A DNA stretch of 46,588 nt from Acidobacteriota bacterium (GTDB lineage Bacteria; Acidobacteriota; Blastocatellia; Pyrinomonadales; Pyrinomonadaceae): NCBI GenBank assembly GCA_018269075.1, contig JAFDVJ010000006.1, positions 1-46,588 on the forward strand, given 5' to 3'. This document shows positions 7,190 to 13,810 of this stretch, one piece after another. Under the pieces are notes generated by a model. The model had not been told where the DNA came from and ran no database searches. It saw nothing but the letters and a program-made list of their open reading frames with translations. The stretch's first letter is position 1; every line of letters begins with the position of its first letter. The position numbers and the translations under genes were made by a program.

Positions 7190-8083
7190 GAAAAACAGCC
7201 GGTCTGTCTGACGATCGCCGGCGTCGACCCGTCGGGCGGCGCGGGCGTCATCGCCGACGTCAAGACCTTTTCGGCGTTCGGCTGCTTCGCGACGGCCGCG
7301 ATCGCTTCGCTGACGTTTCAGAACACGCAGGGCGTGTTCGGCGCGGTCGATCAGACGGCCGCCACCGTCCGCGGGCAGATTCTGCCGATTCTCGACGATT
7401 TCCGGGTCGCCGCGCTCAAGACCGGAATGCTGCCGACCGGCGAGATCATCGGCGAAGTCGCCCGGATCATCACGGAATTCGGGCTCTCGAACTACGTCGT
7501 CGATCCGGTCGTCCGCTCGACGTCGGGTTTCGACCTGATCTCGGACGACGCGCTCAAGACCCTGATCGAACGGCTCTTCCCGCTCGCGACGGTCGTCACG
7601 CCGAACGTGCCCGAAGCCGAACGGATCACCGGTCTGAAGATCGAATCGGTCGCCGACATCCGCCGCGCCGCGCGCGTGATGCAGACGCAGGGCGCGAAAA
7701 ACGTCCTTATCAAAGGCGGCCATCTGCCGATAAGTCAATTAAGCCCGGAAATCACCGTTCCGGAATATTCCCACGCCGATCAGGAATCTACTTCACGAAC
7801 CCGGAAATCCGAAATCCGAAATCCGAAATCCGAAATCCCCCGGGCTGTCGATTTTCTTTTTATGGACGACAAAGAATTCACATTTACGGCTGATTTTATC
7901 GAGACGACGGCGACCCACGGCACGGGCTGCACGTTCGCCGCGGCGATCGCGGCCAATCTCGCGCACGGCAAATCGCTGATCGAGGCGGTCGAATCCGCGA
8001 AAAAATTCGTCACCGAAGCGATCCGGACCGCCCCGCACTTGGGCAAAGGCCACTCGCCGATCAACCAACTCGTTAAGATATAA
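7172..8083 (+). CDS. thiD: Hydroxymethylpyrimidine/phosphomethylpyrimidine kinase with a repeat-derived insertion
   Basis: A ribokinase-fold enzyme that phosphorylates HMP and HMP-P for thiamine synthesis. Family landmarks: TIAGVDPSGGAGVIADVKTF near the N-terminus, QNTQGV, VDPVVRSTSG, TPNVPEAERITG, IKGGHL and the anion-hole/catalytic THGTGCTFAAAIAA, followed by the usual C-terminal helices. Between IKGGHL and AVDFLF, where relatives normally have only a short loop, there are about 39 extra residues; the last part ([15 protein letters not shown]) is encoded by five heptamer copies at 7804-7838. The reading frame is maintained. I chose the ATG at 7172 rather than the GTG just before it. The insertion falls in a loop between beta strands, so activity may survive. 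Total length about 303 residues against about 265 usual. Confidence 0.92.
   Translation: MNPINSEKQPVCLTIAGVDPSGGAGVIADVKTFSAFGCFATAAIASLTFQNTQGVFGAVDQTAATVRGQILPILDDFRVAALKTGMLPTGEIIGEVARIITEFGLSNYVVDPVVRSTSGFDLISDDALKTLIERLFPLATVVTPNVPEAERITGLKIESVADIRRAARVMQTQGAKNVLIKGGHLPISQLSPEITVPEYSHADQESTSRTRKSEIRNPKSEIPRAVDFLFMDDKEFTFTADFIETTATHGTGCTFAAAIAANLAHGKSLIEAVESAKKFVTEAIRTAPHLGKGHSPINQLVKI
7804..7838 (+). repeat. Heptamer array inside thiD
   Basis: Five exact copies of GAAATCC, translated in frame as part of ThiD ([12 protein letters not shown]). The unit has no stop codon in any of the six frames. Confidence 0.95.
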
Positions 8084-8129
8084 CAGTTTACGCCATCGAG
8101 CCGACAATCGCGTTTTGTCAAACCTTTTG

Positions 8130-8317
8130 TGCTGAATGGTATTTCGCAATTGCTGGATGGTATTCAGCAATTGCGAAATACCATTCAGCAATTGCGAAAT
8201 GTCATCCAGCAATTGCGAAATACCATTCAGCAATAAAGGAATACCATCCAGCAATTGCGAAATGTCATTCAGCAATAAAGGAATGTCATTCAGCAATTGC
8301 GAAATACCATTCAGCAC
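8130..8317. repeat. 21-base tandem array built as a mosaic of 7-base modules
   Basis: Seven direct units from 8162 to 8308 plus a partial unit. Each unit is three 7-base modules with two states: ATTCAGC/ATCCAGC, AATTGCG/AATAAAG, and AAATACC/AAATGTC (GAATACC/GAATGTC after AATAAAG). The order of states changes from unit to unit. The first part (8130-8161) is an inverted copy, giving a 23-base inverted repeat with the first units. Confidence 0.9.
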
Positions 8318-8321
8318 GAAA

Positions 8322-8418
8322 AGTTTTGAGTTCCGCCTTGAGGCGGCTCCGTTCCGCCGGCTGATTTTCCAACCCGCCGCCGAAGCCGCCTCAAGGCGGA
8401 ACTCAAAACTCGTTTTTT
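8322..8418 (+). terminator. 27-bp perfect hairpin with T-run, probable thiD terminator
   Basis: Arms 8322-8348 and 8384-8410 (AGTTTTGAGTTCCGCC...) are exactly complementary over 27 bases, and CGTTTTTTCT follows on the plus strand. Placed between convergent genes. The arm sequence is shared with the element at 2795-3024, so it is also a dispersed repeat; the terminator role is an inference. Confidence 0.6.
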
Positions 8419-8426
8419 CTCTAATT

Positions 8427-9293
8427 TTACTGCGCCGGTTTGAAGATGTTCGGCGATTGATAGGTGACGCCGAAGGTGATGCCGGTGCGCGGGCTGAATT
8501 TCGTGAGACCGAAGACGGCGGCCGTGTCGAAGCGGAGGCTCGACGCTTTGATCTGCGTGCCGATCCGAAACTGGCCGACGCTTTCCGTGCCGAGCGGCGC
8601 CGCGCCGCTGCGCGTGTTGAGCCGGCCGTTGACCTCGCTGACGAGGCTGATCCGGTCGCTGACCTTGTAAATGCCGGCGAGGCCGTACAGCAGGAGATCG
8701 TTCTGCGTGAATTTTTCGAGCGGCGCGGTCATAATCGCGATTCCGAGATTGCCGAAAATATTGACGCGCGGCGCTTTCCCTTTCGTGCGCCCGAAGCGTT
8801 TCTGCAGCAGGACCTTTCCGAAGACGTTGATCTGGTTCGTCCCGATGCCGCGCGCCTGATCGGAATTCGGCATCTCGAAGCCGAACTTGAAACCGAGCGC
8901 CGGGATGTTTTTCGTTTCGCTGCGGAGCTTGATCTTGGTCGAGATCAGAAAATCGCCGTTGTCGTTGGTCGAGTTGCCGTCGAGATTCAAAGGAATCGGC
9001 GACGGCGTGGTCTGTGTGTTGATCGCGAGAAAGTTCTGGAGCACGCCCTCGACCTGGATCTCGACGTTCGGCGCGAAACCGGTGCGGACGCGGATGTCGC
9101 CGACGCGCGTCAGGTCGCCGTTAAGCCCCGAGAGCGGAAACTTCGCCTTCTGAAAGAAATCGACGCCGGCCGCGATCTCGAACGTGCCGGGGGGCGTGAT
9201 GTCGACGTCCTCGGTCAAAAGCGGACGCTGCTGCGCGAAGGCCGCGAGGCTCGTCGTCAGAACAAGAATCAGACCGGCGAAAAGGCGTTTCAT
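8427..9293 (-). CDS. Outer-membrane beta-barrel protein (transporter-like, MetA/phenol-degradation superfamily type)
   Basis: About 288 residues from the ATG at 9293. A signal peptide (MKRLFAGLILVLTTSLAAFAQ) is followed by QQRPLLTEDVDITPPGTFEI, an opening typical of a family of predicted outer-membrane barrels often labelled 'transporter' or MetA-like. The rest alternates polar and hydrophobic residues as in beta strands (FEIAAGVDFFQKA, VRTGFAPNVEIQVEG, GLAGIYKVSDRISLVSEVNG) and ends with an aromatic-containing strand (TGITFGVTYQS). An in-frame ATG six codons upstream at 9311 is possible, but the signal peptide starts cleanly at 9293. Function is unknown; family members are only generally linked to hydrophobic-compound uptake. 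A hairpin terminator separates it from the gene upstream. Confidence 0.8.
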   Translation of the reverse strand: MKRLFAGLILVLTTSLAAFAQQRPLLTEDVDITPPGTFEIAAGVDFFQKAKFPLSGLNGDLTRVGDIRVRTGFAPNVEIQVEGVLQNFLAINTQTTPSPIPLNLDGNSTNDNGDFLISTKIKLRSETKNIPALGFKFGFEMPNSDQARGIGTNQINVFGKVLLQKRFGRTKGKAPRVNIFGNLGIAIMTAPLEKFTQNDLLLYGLAGIYKVSDRISLVSEVNGRLNTRSGAAPLGTESVGQFRIGTQIKASSLRFDTAAVFGLTKFSPRTGITFGVTYQSPNIFKPAQ

Positions 9294-9340
9294 AGCTTTC
9301 AATTTTGGCATTAAACGCGGAGGTTTGTAAATCGGCCGCC

Positions 9341-9376
9341 AAAAGAAAAGGCTCCGGTTTCAGAGCCGGAACCTTT
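9341..9376 (-). terminator. Intrinsic terminator after the CHRD/FG-GAP gene
   Basis: Arms 9347-9357 (AAAGGCTCCGG) and 9366-9376 (CCGGAACCTTT) pair with one mismatch around an 8-base loop. On the minus strand the hairpin is followed by a T-rich tail. It lies 17 bases beyond the stop of the upstream minus-strand gene. Confidence 0.7.
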
Positions 9377-9392
9377 CCTTTCAAACCGCCGA

Positions 9393-10769
9393 TCAGCGGG
9401 TATCGAAAGTATTCGCCGAAAAGTCGCCCTTCACGCCCCACGGAACGGTCGCCGAAGTATTGGTGAAGCTCTGCTGGATCCAGTAGAAGTTTTGACTGCC
9501 GGCCGTCGCGCCCGGACGGTAAACGGCGAGATCGGTGCGGCCGTCGCCGTCGTAATCGCCCTGCGCGACCAGATCGGACGTGATCCCGAAAGTCTGCGTG
9601 CGGGTCGTCCCGGTCGAGCTCTGCAAAATCCACCAGACGAGCGGCGAGGTGGTGAGCGCGCCGGTCCGCGCGACGGCGAGATCGTATTTCCCGTCGCCGT
9701 CGTAATCGCCCGGCACGATGTAATCGGAATTAAAGTTGCCGAAAGCCTGATAGGTGATGACGTTGTCCGAGCTGCGCTTGATGATGAAATTGTTGGCCGG
9801 CGACAGGCCGAAGCGGTAAACGGCGAGATCGAACTTGCCGTCGCCGTCGTAATCGCCCGGAATCGGCGTGTCGAACGAGTTAGTCCCGTCGCCGCTCAGG
9901 CCGAAGGCCTCGATCCGCACCGTCCCGGTCGAGCTGTTGCGGATATACCAGCCGGTGATGTCGGAGGCCGTTGCGCCGCGCCGGAACACCGCGACGTCGG
10001 TAATGCCGTCGCCGTCGTAATCGCGCGCGACCGCCTGATCGCCGTTGACGCCCCACGCGTAATACTGAATGTTGCCGTCCGAGCTGCGGATGATCCAGAA
10101 TTCGCTCTGCGCCCCGGCCGTCGCGCCGTTGCGGTAGAGCGCGATGTCGGTGACGCCGTCGCCGTCATAATCGCCCGGCGCCGGAAAATCGCGGTTCGCG
10201 TCGCCCCACGCGGCGTTCTGCACCGTGCCGGTCGAGTTTTGGTTCCAGTAAGTGATCGGCGAGACGCCCGGCGGCGTGACGGTCGGGAAACGAAGGACGC
10301 TGAAATCCGTCCGCCCGTCGCCGTCGTTGTCGACCGGCCGCTGGACGCCCAGCTGCCCGCGAATCTCGCCGCCCGGAAAATTCACCGAATGGACGTTGAC
10401 ATAGCCGAGATGCTGGCGCAGCTGCGCGAGCTGCGTCGGCGTGATCGTCGTCGAGCCGGTGATCGTGCCCGACGTGCCGCCGACCGCGCCGAAATTGATG
10501 GCGACGCCGGCCGACGCGCCGATCGCCGCCGGCGCGTGGATGTGCGAAGCCGTCTGATTGCTCGACAGGCCGCTGAAAACGACTCTGAATGTCAGCGTGC
10601 CCGCGCCTTCGTTGACGACGATCCGCGCGTAGCCGGTCGCCGTCGTCGCGACCCCCGGCACTTCCTGCGCGCCGGTCAGATTGGCCGTAAAGATCTCGGC
10701 CCGGCCGGCAATCGCGACGAGCAGCACCAGACCTCCCGTCACGAATAGCTTTCTTAATTTACCTTTCAT
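9393..10769 (-). CDS. Secreted CHRD-domain protein with FG-GAP/VCBS-type repeats
   Basis: 458 residues. The signal peptide (residues 1-24, KLFVTGGLVLLVAIAGRA) is followed by a CHRD domain at about 25-143: FTANLTGAQEVPGVAT, SHIHAPAAIGASAGVAI and HSVNFPGGEIRGQL are its hallmark segments. From about 148 to the end there are six calcium-binding-type repeats of the pattern DYDGDGxTDxAVYR, about 50 residues apart, each followed by a tryptophan-containing strand and a short STGT-like turn, as in FG-GAP beta-propeller blades. The protein is probably exported and may be surface-bound or an adhesin-like scaffold. FG-GAP proteins with this sentence-like regularity are common in Blastocatellia genomes. 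A good GGGAG ribosome-binding site precedes the ATG. No enzymatic motif is seen. Confidence 0.9.
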   Translation of the reverse strand: MKGKLRKLFVTGGLVLLVAIAGRAEIFTANLTGAQEVPGVATTATGYARIVVNEGAGTLTFRVVFSGLSSNQTASHIHAPAAIGASAGVAINFGAVGGTSGTITGSTTITPTQLAQLRQHLGYVNVHSVNFPGGEIRGQLGVQRPVDNDGDGRTDFSVLRFPTVTPPGVSPITYWNQNSTGTVQNAAWGDANRDFPAPGDYDGDGVTDIALYRNGATAGAQSEFWIIRSSDGNIQYYAWGVNGDQAVARDYDGDGITDVAVFRRGATASDITGWYIRNSSTGTVRIEAFGLSGDGTNSFDTPIPGDYDGDGKFDLAVYRFGLSPANNFIIKRSSDNVITYQAFGNFNSDYIVPGDYDGDGKYDLAVARTGALTTSPLVWWILQSSTGTTRTQTFGITSDLVAQGDYDGDGRTDLAVYRPGATAGSQNFYWIQQSFTNTSATVPWGVKGDFSANTFDTR

Positions 10770-11128
10770 TTGTTTTTCTCCCTCAACCGAAAAAAATAAG
10801 AAACGGCCGACGGTTCGGGTCGCTGAACGGTTTTCTCGATCCCTTTGACAACGGGCCGCTTTTCACGAACAGTTTACCCCGGCCGAAGCCGGACCGTTTT
10901 TAACGCCTGATTGTGCTAAAACTAAACTAAACCTAATAGAAGAATATTTAAGATGTTAGCCCGCATGTCCGGCAAGTGTCAATATTTTTTAAATCCTACC
11001 TCTTCAGGCAGTTGCGCTTCCGCGTCCGGCGGCGGTTCAAAAAAACTTTCCTCTTTGGACATTGATGCCGAAAATTGGCACAATAGGCTGAGAAACAATT
11101 CGTCTCGCAACCGCGAATTTTTACGAAA
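10770..11128. other. Divergent intergenic region without recognisable genes
   Basis: It separates the minus-strand CHRD gene from the plus-strand HemQ-like gene. The stretch around 10,910-10,950 is AT-rich and could hold a promoter. No repeat array, RNA gene or operator could be assigned. Confidence 0.5.
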
Positions 11129-11899
11129 ATGGAACTATTCGACTTCGAAAAAAAAGAGCCGGAATTAAGTCCCCTGCGGCTGGTTTCCGACAACAAGGAA
11201 CCCCAATTGTTCCCGGTGATCGAAAAACAGTTCGTCAATTTCATCTTTTTCCGGGTCAATCCCGACTGGCGCAAGCTCGACCTCGAAACAAAGCGCCTTT
11301 TCAAATCCGAATTCCAAAACGTCTTCAACAAGTTCCGCGAAAGTCTGCTGCTTTACAGCTATTCGCTCGTCGGTTTCGATTCGAAGGCCGATCTGATGTT
11401 CTGGCGGATCGGCGATTCGCTCGACGCGATTCAGGATATGACGGCCAAGCTCTACCGGACGAATCTCGGGAACTATCTCGAAACGTCGGACAACTATCTG
11501 GCGATCACCAAACGGATGATGTTCATCCCCGAGGATTCGCATCAATCGACCGAGGACCGCTATCACGTCAAGCCGGGGCTCAAAAAATATCATTTCGTCT
11601 ACCCGTGCGCGAAAAACCGCGACTGGTACACGATCACCGACGATGAGCGGGCCGAGCTGATCGAGCAGAATTTTATGGTCGGCAAGAAGTTCGAGAACAT
11701 CCGGATCCATCTGACGCACGCCTTCGGCTTCAGCGAGCAGGAATACATCGTCAGCTTCGAAACCGACGAGCCGAAGGATTTTCTGGCGCTCGCCGAGGAA
11801 ATGCGCGAGACCGCCGCCTCGAAGTTCACGCTCCGCGGGATGCCGATCTACACGTGCCGCCAGCGGCCGCTGATGGAATGTCTCGACGCGATCGGATGA
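11129..11899 (+). CDS. Chlorite dismutase-superfamily protein (HemQ/coproheme decarboxylase-like)
   Basis: 256 residues in the chlorite dismutase/HemQ fold, whose HemQ branch decarboxylates coproheme to heme. Segments matching the family: the N-terminal domain FVNFIFFRVNPDWRKL, and the C-terminal domain with FVYPCAKNRDWYTITDDERAELIEQ, FGFSEQEYIVSFETDEPKDFLALAEEMRETAASKFTLR... (read as several adjacent conserved blocks) and PIYTC. The proximal heme-ligand histidine normally sits four residues before a conserved glycine (EHxxxG). Here that position is asparagine 181 (QNFMVG). Either the ligand has moved (H194 or H197 lie nearby) or heme is bound differently or not at all. I therefore give no gene symbol. 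There is no signal peptide, so it is cytoplasmic. No other heme-synthesis gene is adjacent. Confidence 0.82.
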   Translation: MELFDFEKKEPELSPLRLVSDNKEPQLFPVIEKQFVNFIFFRVNPDWRKLDLETKRLFKSEFQNVFNKFRESLLLYSYSLVGFDSKADLMFWRIGDSLDAIQDMTAKLYRTNLGNYLETSDNYLAITKRMMFIPEDSHQSTEDRYHVKPGLKKYHFVYPCAKNRDWYTITDDERAELIEQNFMVGKKFENIRIHLTHAFGFSEQEYIVSFETDEPKDFLALAEEMRETAASKFTLRGMPIYTCRQRPLMECLDAIG

Positions 11900-11903
11900 G
11901 AAT

Positions 11904-12085
11904 GAGTGGAGAGTGGAGAGTGGAGAGTGGAGAGTTAAAAGAAATTCCCCGGACTCTCCGCTCTCCACTCTCCACTTTTTTGAGAGTTATCGTTAAATAA
12001 GGGAGCAGCAAGCGGAAACTGAAGAGTGAAGAAAAAAAAGGAAATTCCCCGGACTCTCCACTCTCCACTCTCCACTCTCCACTTT
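11904..12085. repeat. GA-rich heptamer arrays, inverted pair plus a second direct copy
   Basis: Array 11904-11936 (GAGAGTG units) faces complementary arrays at 11952-11977 and 12051-12083 (CTCTCCA units). Both right-hand arrays begin after the same GAAATTCCCCGGACTCTCC, so this end was duplicated. The last array ends just before the acylphosphatase ATG. Confidence 0.85.
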
Positions 12086-12086
12086 T

Positions 12087-12362
12087 ATGAAAGTTGCCAG
12101 AAAATATCTAATCAGCGGGATCGTGCAGGGGGTCGGGTATCGCTTTTTCGCGCAGCGGGCGGCGGCGCGGCATCAGGTATTGGGTTATGTCCGCAATCTC
12201 GAAGACGAACGGGTCGAGGTCTGGGCCGAGGGCGACGCGCGCGCGGTCGAAGACTTCAAGCACGACCTGCTCGCCGGCCCGACTTTTTCGCGGGTCGAAG
12301 AGATCGAGGAAACGGTTCACGACCCGAGCCGCTTATATTCATCGTTTAGAATCGAGAGGTAG
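12087..12362 (+). CDS. acyP: Acylphosphatase
   Basis: A 91-residue enzyme that hydrolyses carboxyl-phosphate bonds such as acetyl phosphate or 1,3-bisphosphoglycerate. The signature loop is present at residues 11-19 (GIVQGVGYR) with catalytic Arg19, and the second catalytic residue Asn37 lies in GYVRNL. The C-terminal strand (LYSSFRIER) fits the ferredoxin-like fold. Length is normal. A CTCTCCA heptamer array ends only three bases before the ATG, so there is no Shine-Dalgarno sequence in the usual place and initiation may be leaderless-like or depend on the array. It is followed by apt. Confidence 0.95.
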   Translation: MKVARKYLISGIVQGVGYRFFAQRAAARHQVLGYVRNLEDERVEVWAEGDARAVEDFKHDLLAGPTFSRVEEIEETVHDPSRLYSSFRIER

Positions 12363-12367
12363 ATTTT

Positions 12368-12400
12368 AGTCTTGAGTCTTGAGTCTTGAGTCTTGAGTCG
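12368..12400. repeat. Heptamer array (GAGTCTT family)
   Basis: Four to five AGTCTTG units just after the acylphosphatase stop codon. Confidence 0.85.
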
Positions 12401-12443
12401 TCAGACTTCAACAGAGAAACAGGCGTTTCGGCCCGGCTCGGCG

Positions 12444-12478
12444 AAAATCCGAAATCCGAAATCCGAAATCCGCAATCG
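12444..12478. repeat. Heptamer array (CCGAAAT family) upstream of apt
   Basis: Four CCGAAAT-type units end four bases before the apt ATG at 12483, in the position of a ribosome-binding site. Confidence 0.85.
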
Positions 12479-12482
12479 AATT

Positions 12483-13004
12483 ATGGAACATTTAAGAAAA
12501 CTTATTCGCGAAGTGCCCGATTTTCCGAAAGAAGGCATCAATTTTTACGACATTACGACGCTTTTGAAGGACCCGACCGGTTTGAAGCAGACGATCGACG
12601 CGCTCGCCGAGCATTATCAGGGCGAGCAGATCGACACCGTGATCGGCGTCGAATCGCGCGGCTTTATCTTCGCCGCGCCGCTCGCCTATCATCTCGGCGC
12701 GGGCTTCGTCCCGGTCCGCAAGCCGAAAAAGCTGCCGGCCGAAAAGGTTTCCGTGTCCTACGATCTCGAATACGGTCAGGACACGCTCGAAATGCACAAG
12801 GACGCGGTCGGCGAAGGCCATCGGATATTGATCGTCGACGATCTGCTCGCGACCGGCGGCACGGCCAAAGCGGTCGTCGATCTCGTCGAGGGGCTTGGCG
12901 GCGTCATCGTCGGCCTGCTCTTCGTCGTCGAGCTCGATTTTCTGAACGGCCGCGACAAATTCAAAGGCTACGACGTCCGCTCGCTGATCCGGTACGACTC
13001 ATAG
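12483..13004 (+). CDS. apt: Adenine phosphoribosyltransferase
   Basis: A 173-residue purine-salvage enzyme making AMP from adenine and PRPP. The start at 12483 ([19 protein letters not shown]) matches the usual Apt N-terminus; longer frames upstream only read through heptamer repeats. [19 protein letters not shown] and [11 protein letters not shown] are characteristic Apt segments. The PRPP-binding loop is [14 protein letters not shown] (about residues 116-129). The C-terminal [10 protein letters not shown] is also typical. It lies 120 bases after acyP on the same strand. The TAG stop touches the next heptamer array. Confidence 0.97.
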   Translation: MEHLRKLIREVPDFPKEGINFYDITTLLKDPTGLKQTIDALAEHYQGEQIDTVIGVESRGFIFAAPLAYHLGAGFVPVRKPKKLPAEKVSVSYDLEYGQDTLEMHKDAVGEGHRILIVDDLLATGGTAKAVVDLVEGLGGVIVGLLFVVELDFLNGRDKFKGYDVRSLIRYDS

Positions 13005-13039
13005 GGATTTCGGATTTCGGATTTCGGATTTCGGATTTG
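13005..13039. repeat. Heptamer array (GATTTCG family) directly after the apt stop
   Basis: Almost five GATTTCG units beginning at the base after the stop codon. Confidence 0.9.
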
Positions 13040-13064
13040 TTTCTGGGTGAGGATTGAAGGGTTA

Positions 13065-13150
13065 AGATCGAAGATCGAAAATCGAAAATCGACGATCAAA
13101 AACCAAACTCCGCTTGACAATCCGCAATCCGCAATCCACAATCCGAAATT
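13065..13150. repeat. Two degenerate heptamer arrays before the tRNA gene
   Basis: 13065-13099 has ATCGAAA-type units; 13118-13150 has AATCCGC/AATCCAC/AATCCGA units. The second ends five bases before the tRNA-Arg gene. Confidence 0.75.
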
Positions 13151-13155
13151 GTCCT

Positions 13156-13229
13156 GCTCCCGTAGCTCAGCAGGATAGAGCGGTCGCCTCCTAAGCGACA
13201 GGCCGTGCGTTCGAATCGCGCCGGGAGCA
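13156..13229 (+). tRNA. tRNA-Arg (anticodon CCU)
   Basis: A complete cloverleaf can be drawn: acceptor stem GCTCCCG/CGGGAGC, D-arm GCTC...GAGC, anticodon stem GTCGC/GCGAC with loop CTCCTAA (anticodon CCT), T-arm GTGCG-TTCGAAT-CGCGC with one G-U pair, and discriminator A. The 3' CCA is not encoded. It decodes AGG. Confidence 0.96.
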
Positions 13230-13239
13230 TCCGATTTAT

Positions 13240-13276
13240 GCGGCTTTCGTGATTTTCACGGGAGCCGCTTTTTTTT
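13240..13276 (+). terminator. Intrinsic terminator of the tRNA-Arg gene
   Basis: A 13-pair stem (13240-13252 with 13256-13268, two G-U pairs) with a 3-base loop, followed by eight T residues. It lies ten bases after the tRNA. Confidence 0.92.
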
Positions 13277-13810
13277 GCGCGGACAATGTTTCCGACTGAT
13301 GCCGGGCCGATTAAAAATCGCGGCGACCGGCGGATCGAAAACTTCGGTCGAATCGAACCGGCCGGCGGTTTTGGCGGCTCGGACTGGAGAAAACGGAAAA
13401 AATGCCGAAAAGTGAGGTAAAGGCCGCCCGACAGCGGGATTCGCAGCCTTTTTTTCGAACCTGATTCGCTCAAATTAACGGTTTTGAAATATTTCCGCGT
13501 TTTTTTTGGAATCGAAATCCGAATAAACCTTTCTATAAACAACGGAAGAAAAAATGGTGGTCAAGCGCAGTGGCAGGCAAATGGCTGATCCGAAGGACTA
13601 TTCCGTCTTTGTTTACAATCTCTTTTTCATTAAATCGAAATGGGCCGCGTCGGGCAGGGACGCGGCCCATTTCGATTTCGGATTTCGGATTTCGGATTTC
13701 GGATTGTTCGTCAGGGACCGGGCGAAGTTGTCCCGGAAATCGATTCGGCACGGGACAACATTTGAAACCTTCGCGGCTTTGCGCCTCTGCGTTAAAAAAC
13801 AAAAATAATC
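13277..13810. other. Gene-free region with a hairpin/heptamer composite
   Basis: No credible gene. It contains the composite repeat at 13632-13706 and, at about 13766-13798, a short run with an 8-base rhythm (TTCGCGG, CTTTGCGC, CTCTGCG) of a kind seen as dispersed repeats in various bacteria. It is the region downstream of the rhamnose operon's last gene. Confidence 0.6.
13632..13706. repeat. 20-bp perfect hairpin running into a heptamer array
   Basis: Arms 13632-13651 and 13659-13678 are exactly complementary around GGGCAGG. The right arm ends in ATTTCGATTT, which continues as GATTTCG heptamers to about 13706. Nearly the same right arm plus heptamers recurs at 32707-32753. Confidence 0.88.

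Larger units (their letters stand above)
8084..8426. other. Gene-free region holding a 21-base mosaic array and a strong hairpin
   Basis: Between thiD and the convergent barrel-protein gene. It is filled by the array at 8130-8317 and the hairpin at 8322-8410. Open frames through the array exist on both strands only because the 21-base unit keeps frame; none has a credible start or continuation. Confidence 0.7.

Noticed and set aside
7793..8317. Minus-strand frame through the 8130 array reading LNGISQL-like heptads
   Set aside because: It continues antisense into thiD and lacks a plausible start context; the heptad pattern follows from the 21-base unit.
8130..8317. CRISPR array
   Set aside because: Units are contiguous without unique spacers and no cas gene is present; the same holds for 31698-31949.
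12393..12482. Upstream extension of apt
   Set aside because: The extension is a translation of heptamer repeats; the conserved Apt N-terminus begins at 12483.
13156..13276. Integration site at the tRNA-Arg gene
   Set aside because: There is no repeated copy of the tRNA 3' end and no integrase; an ordinary terminator follows directly.
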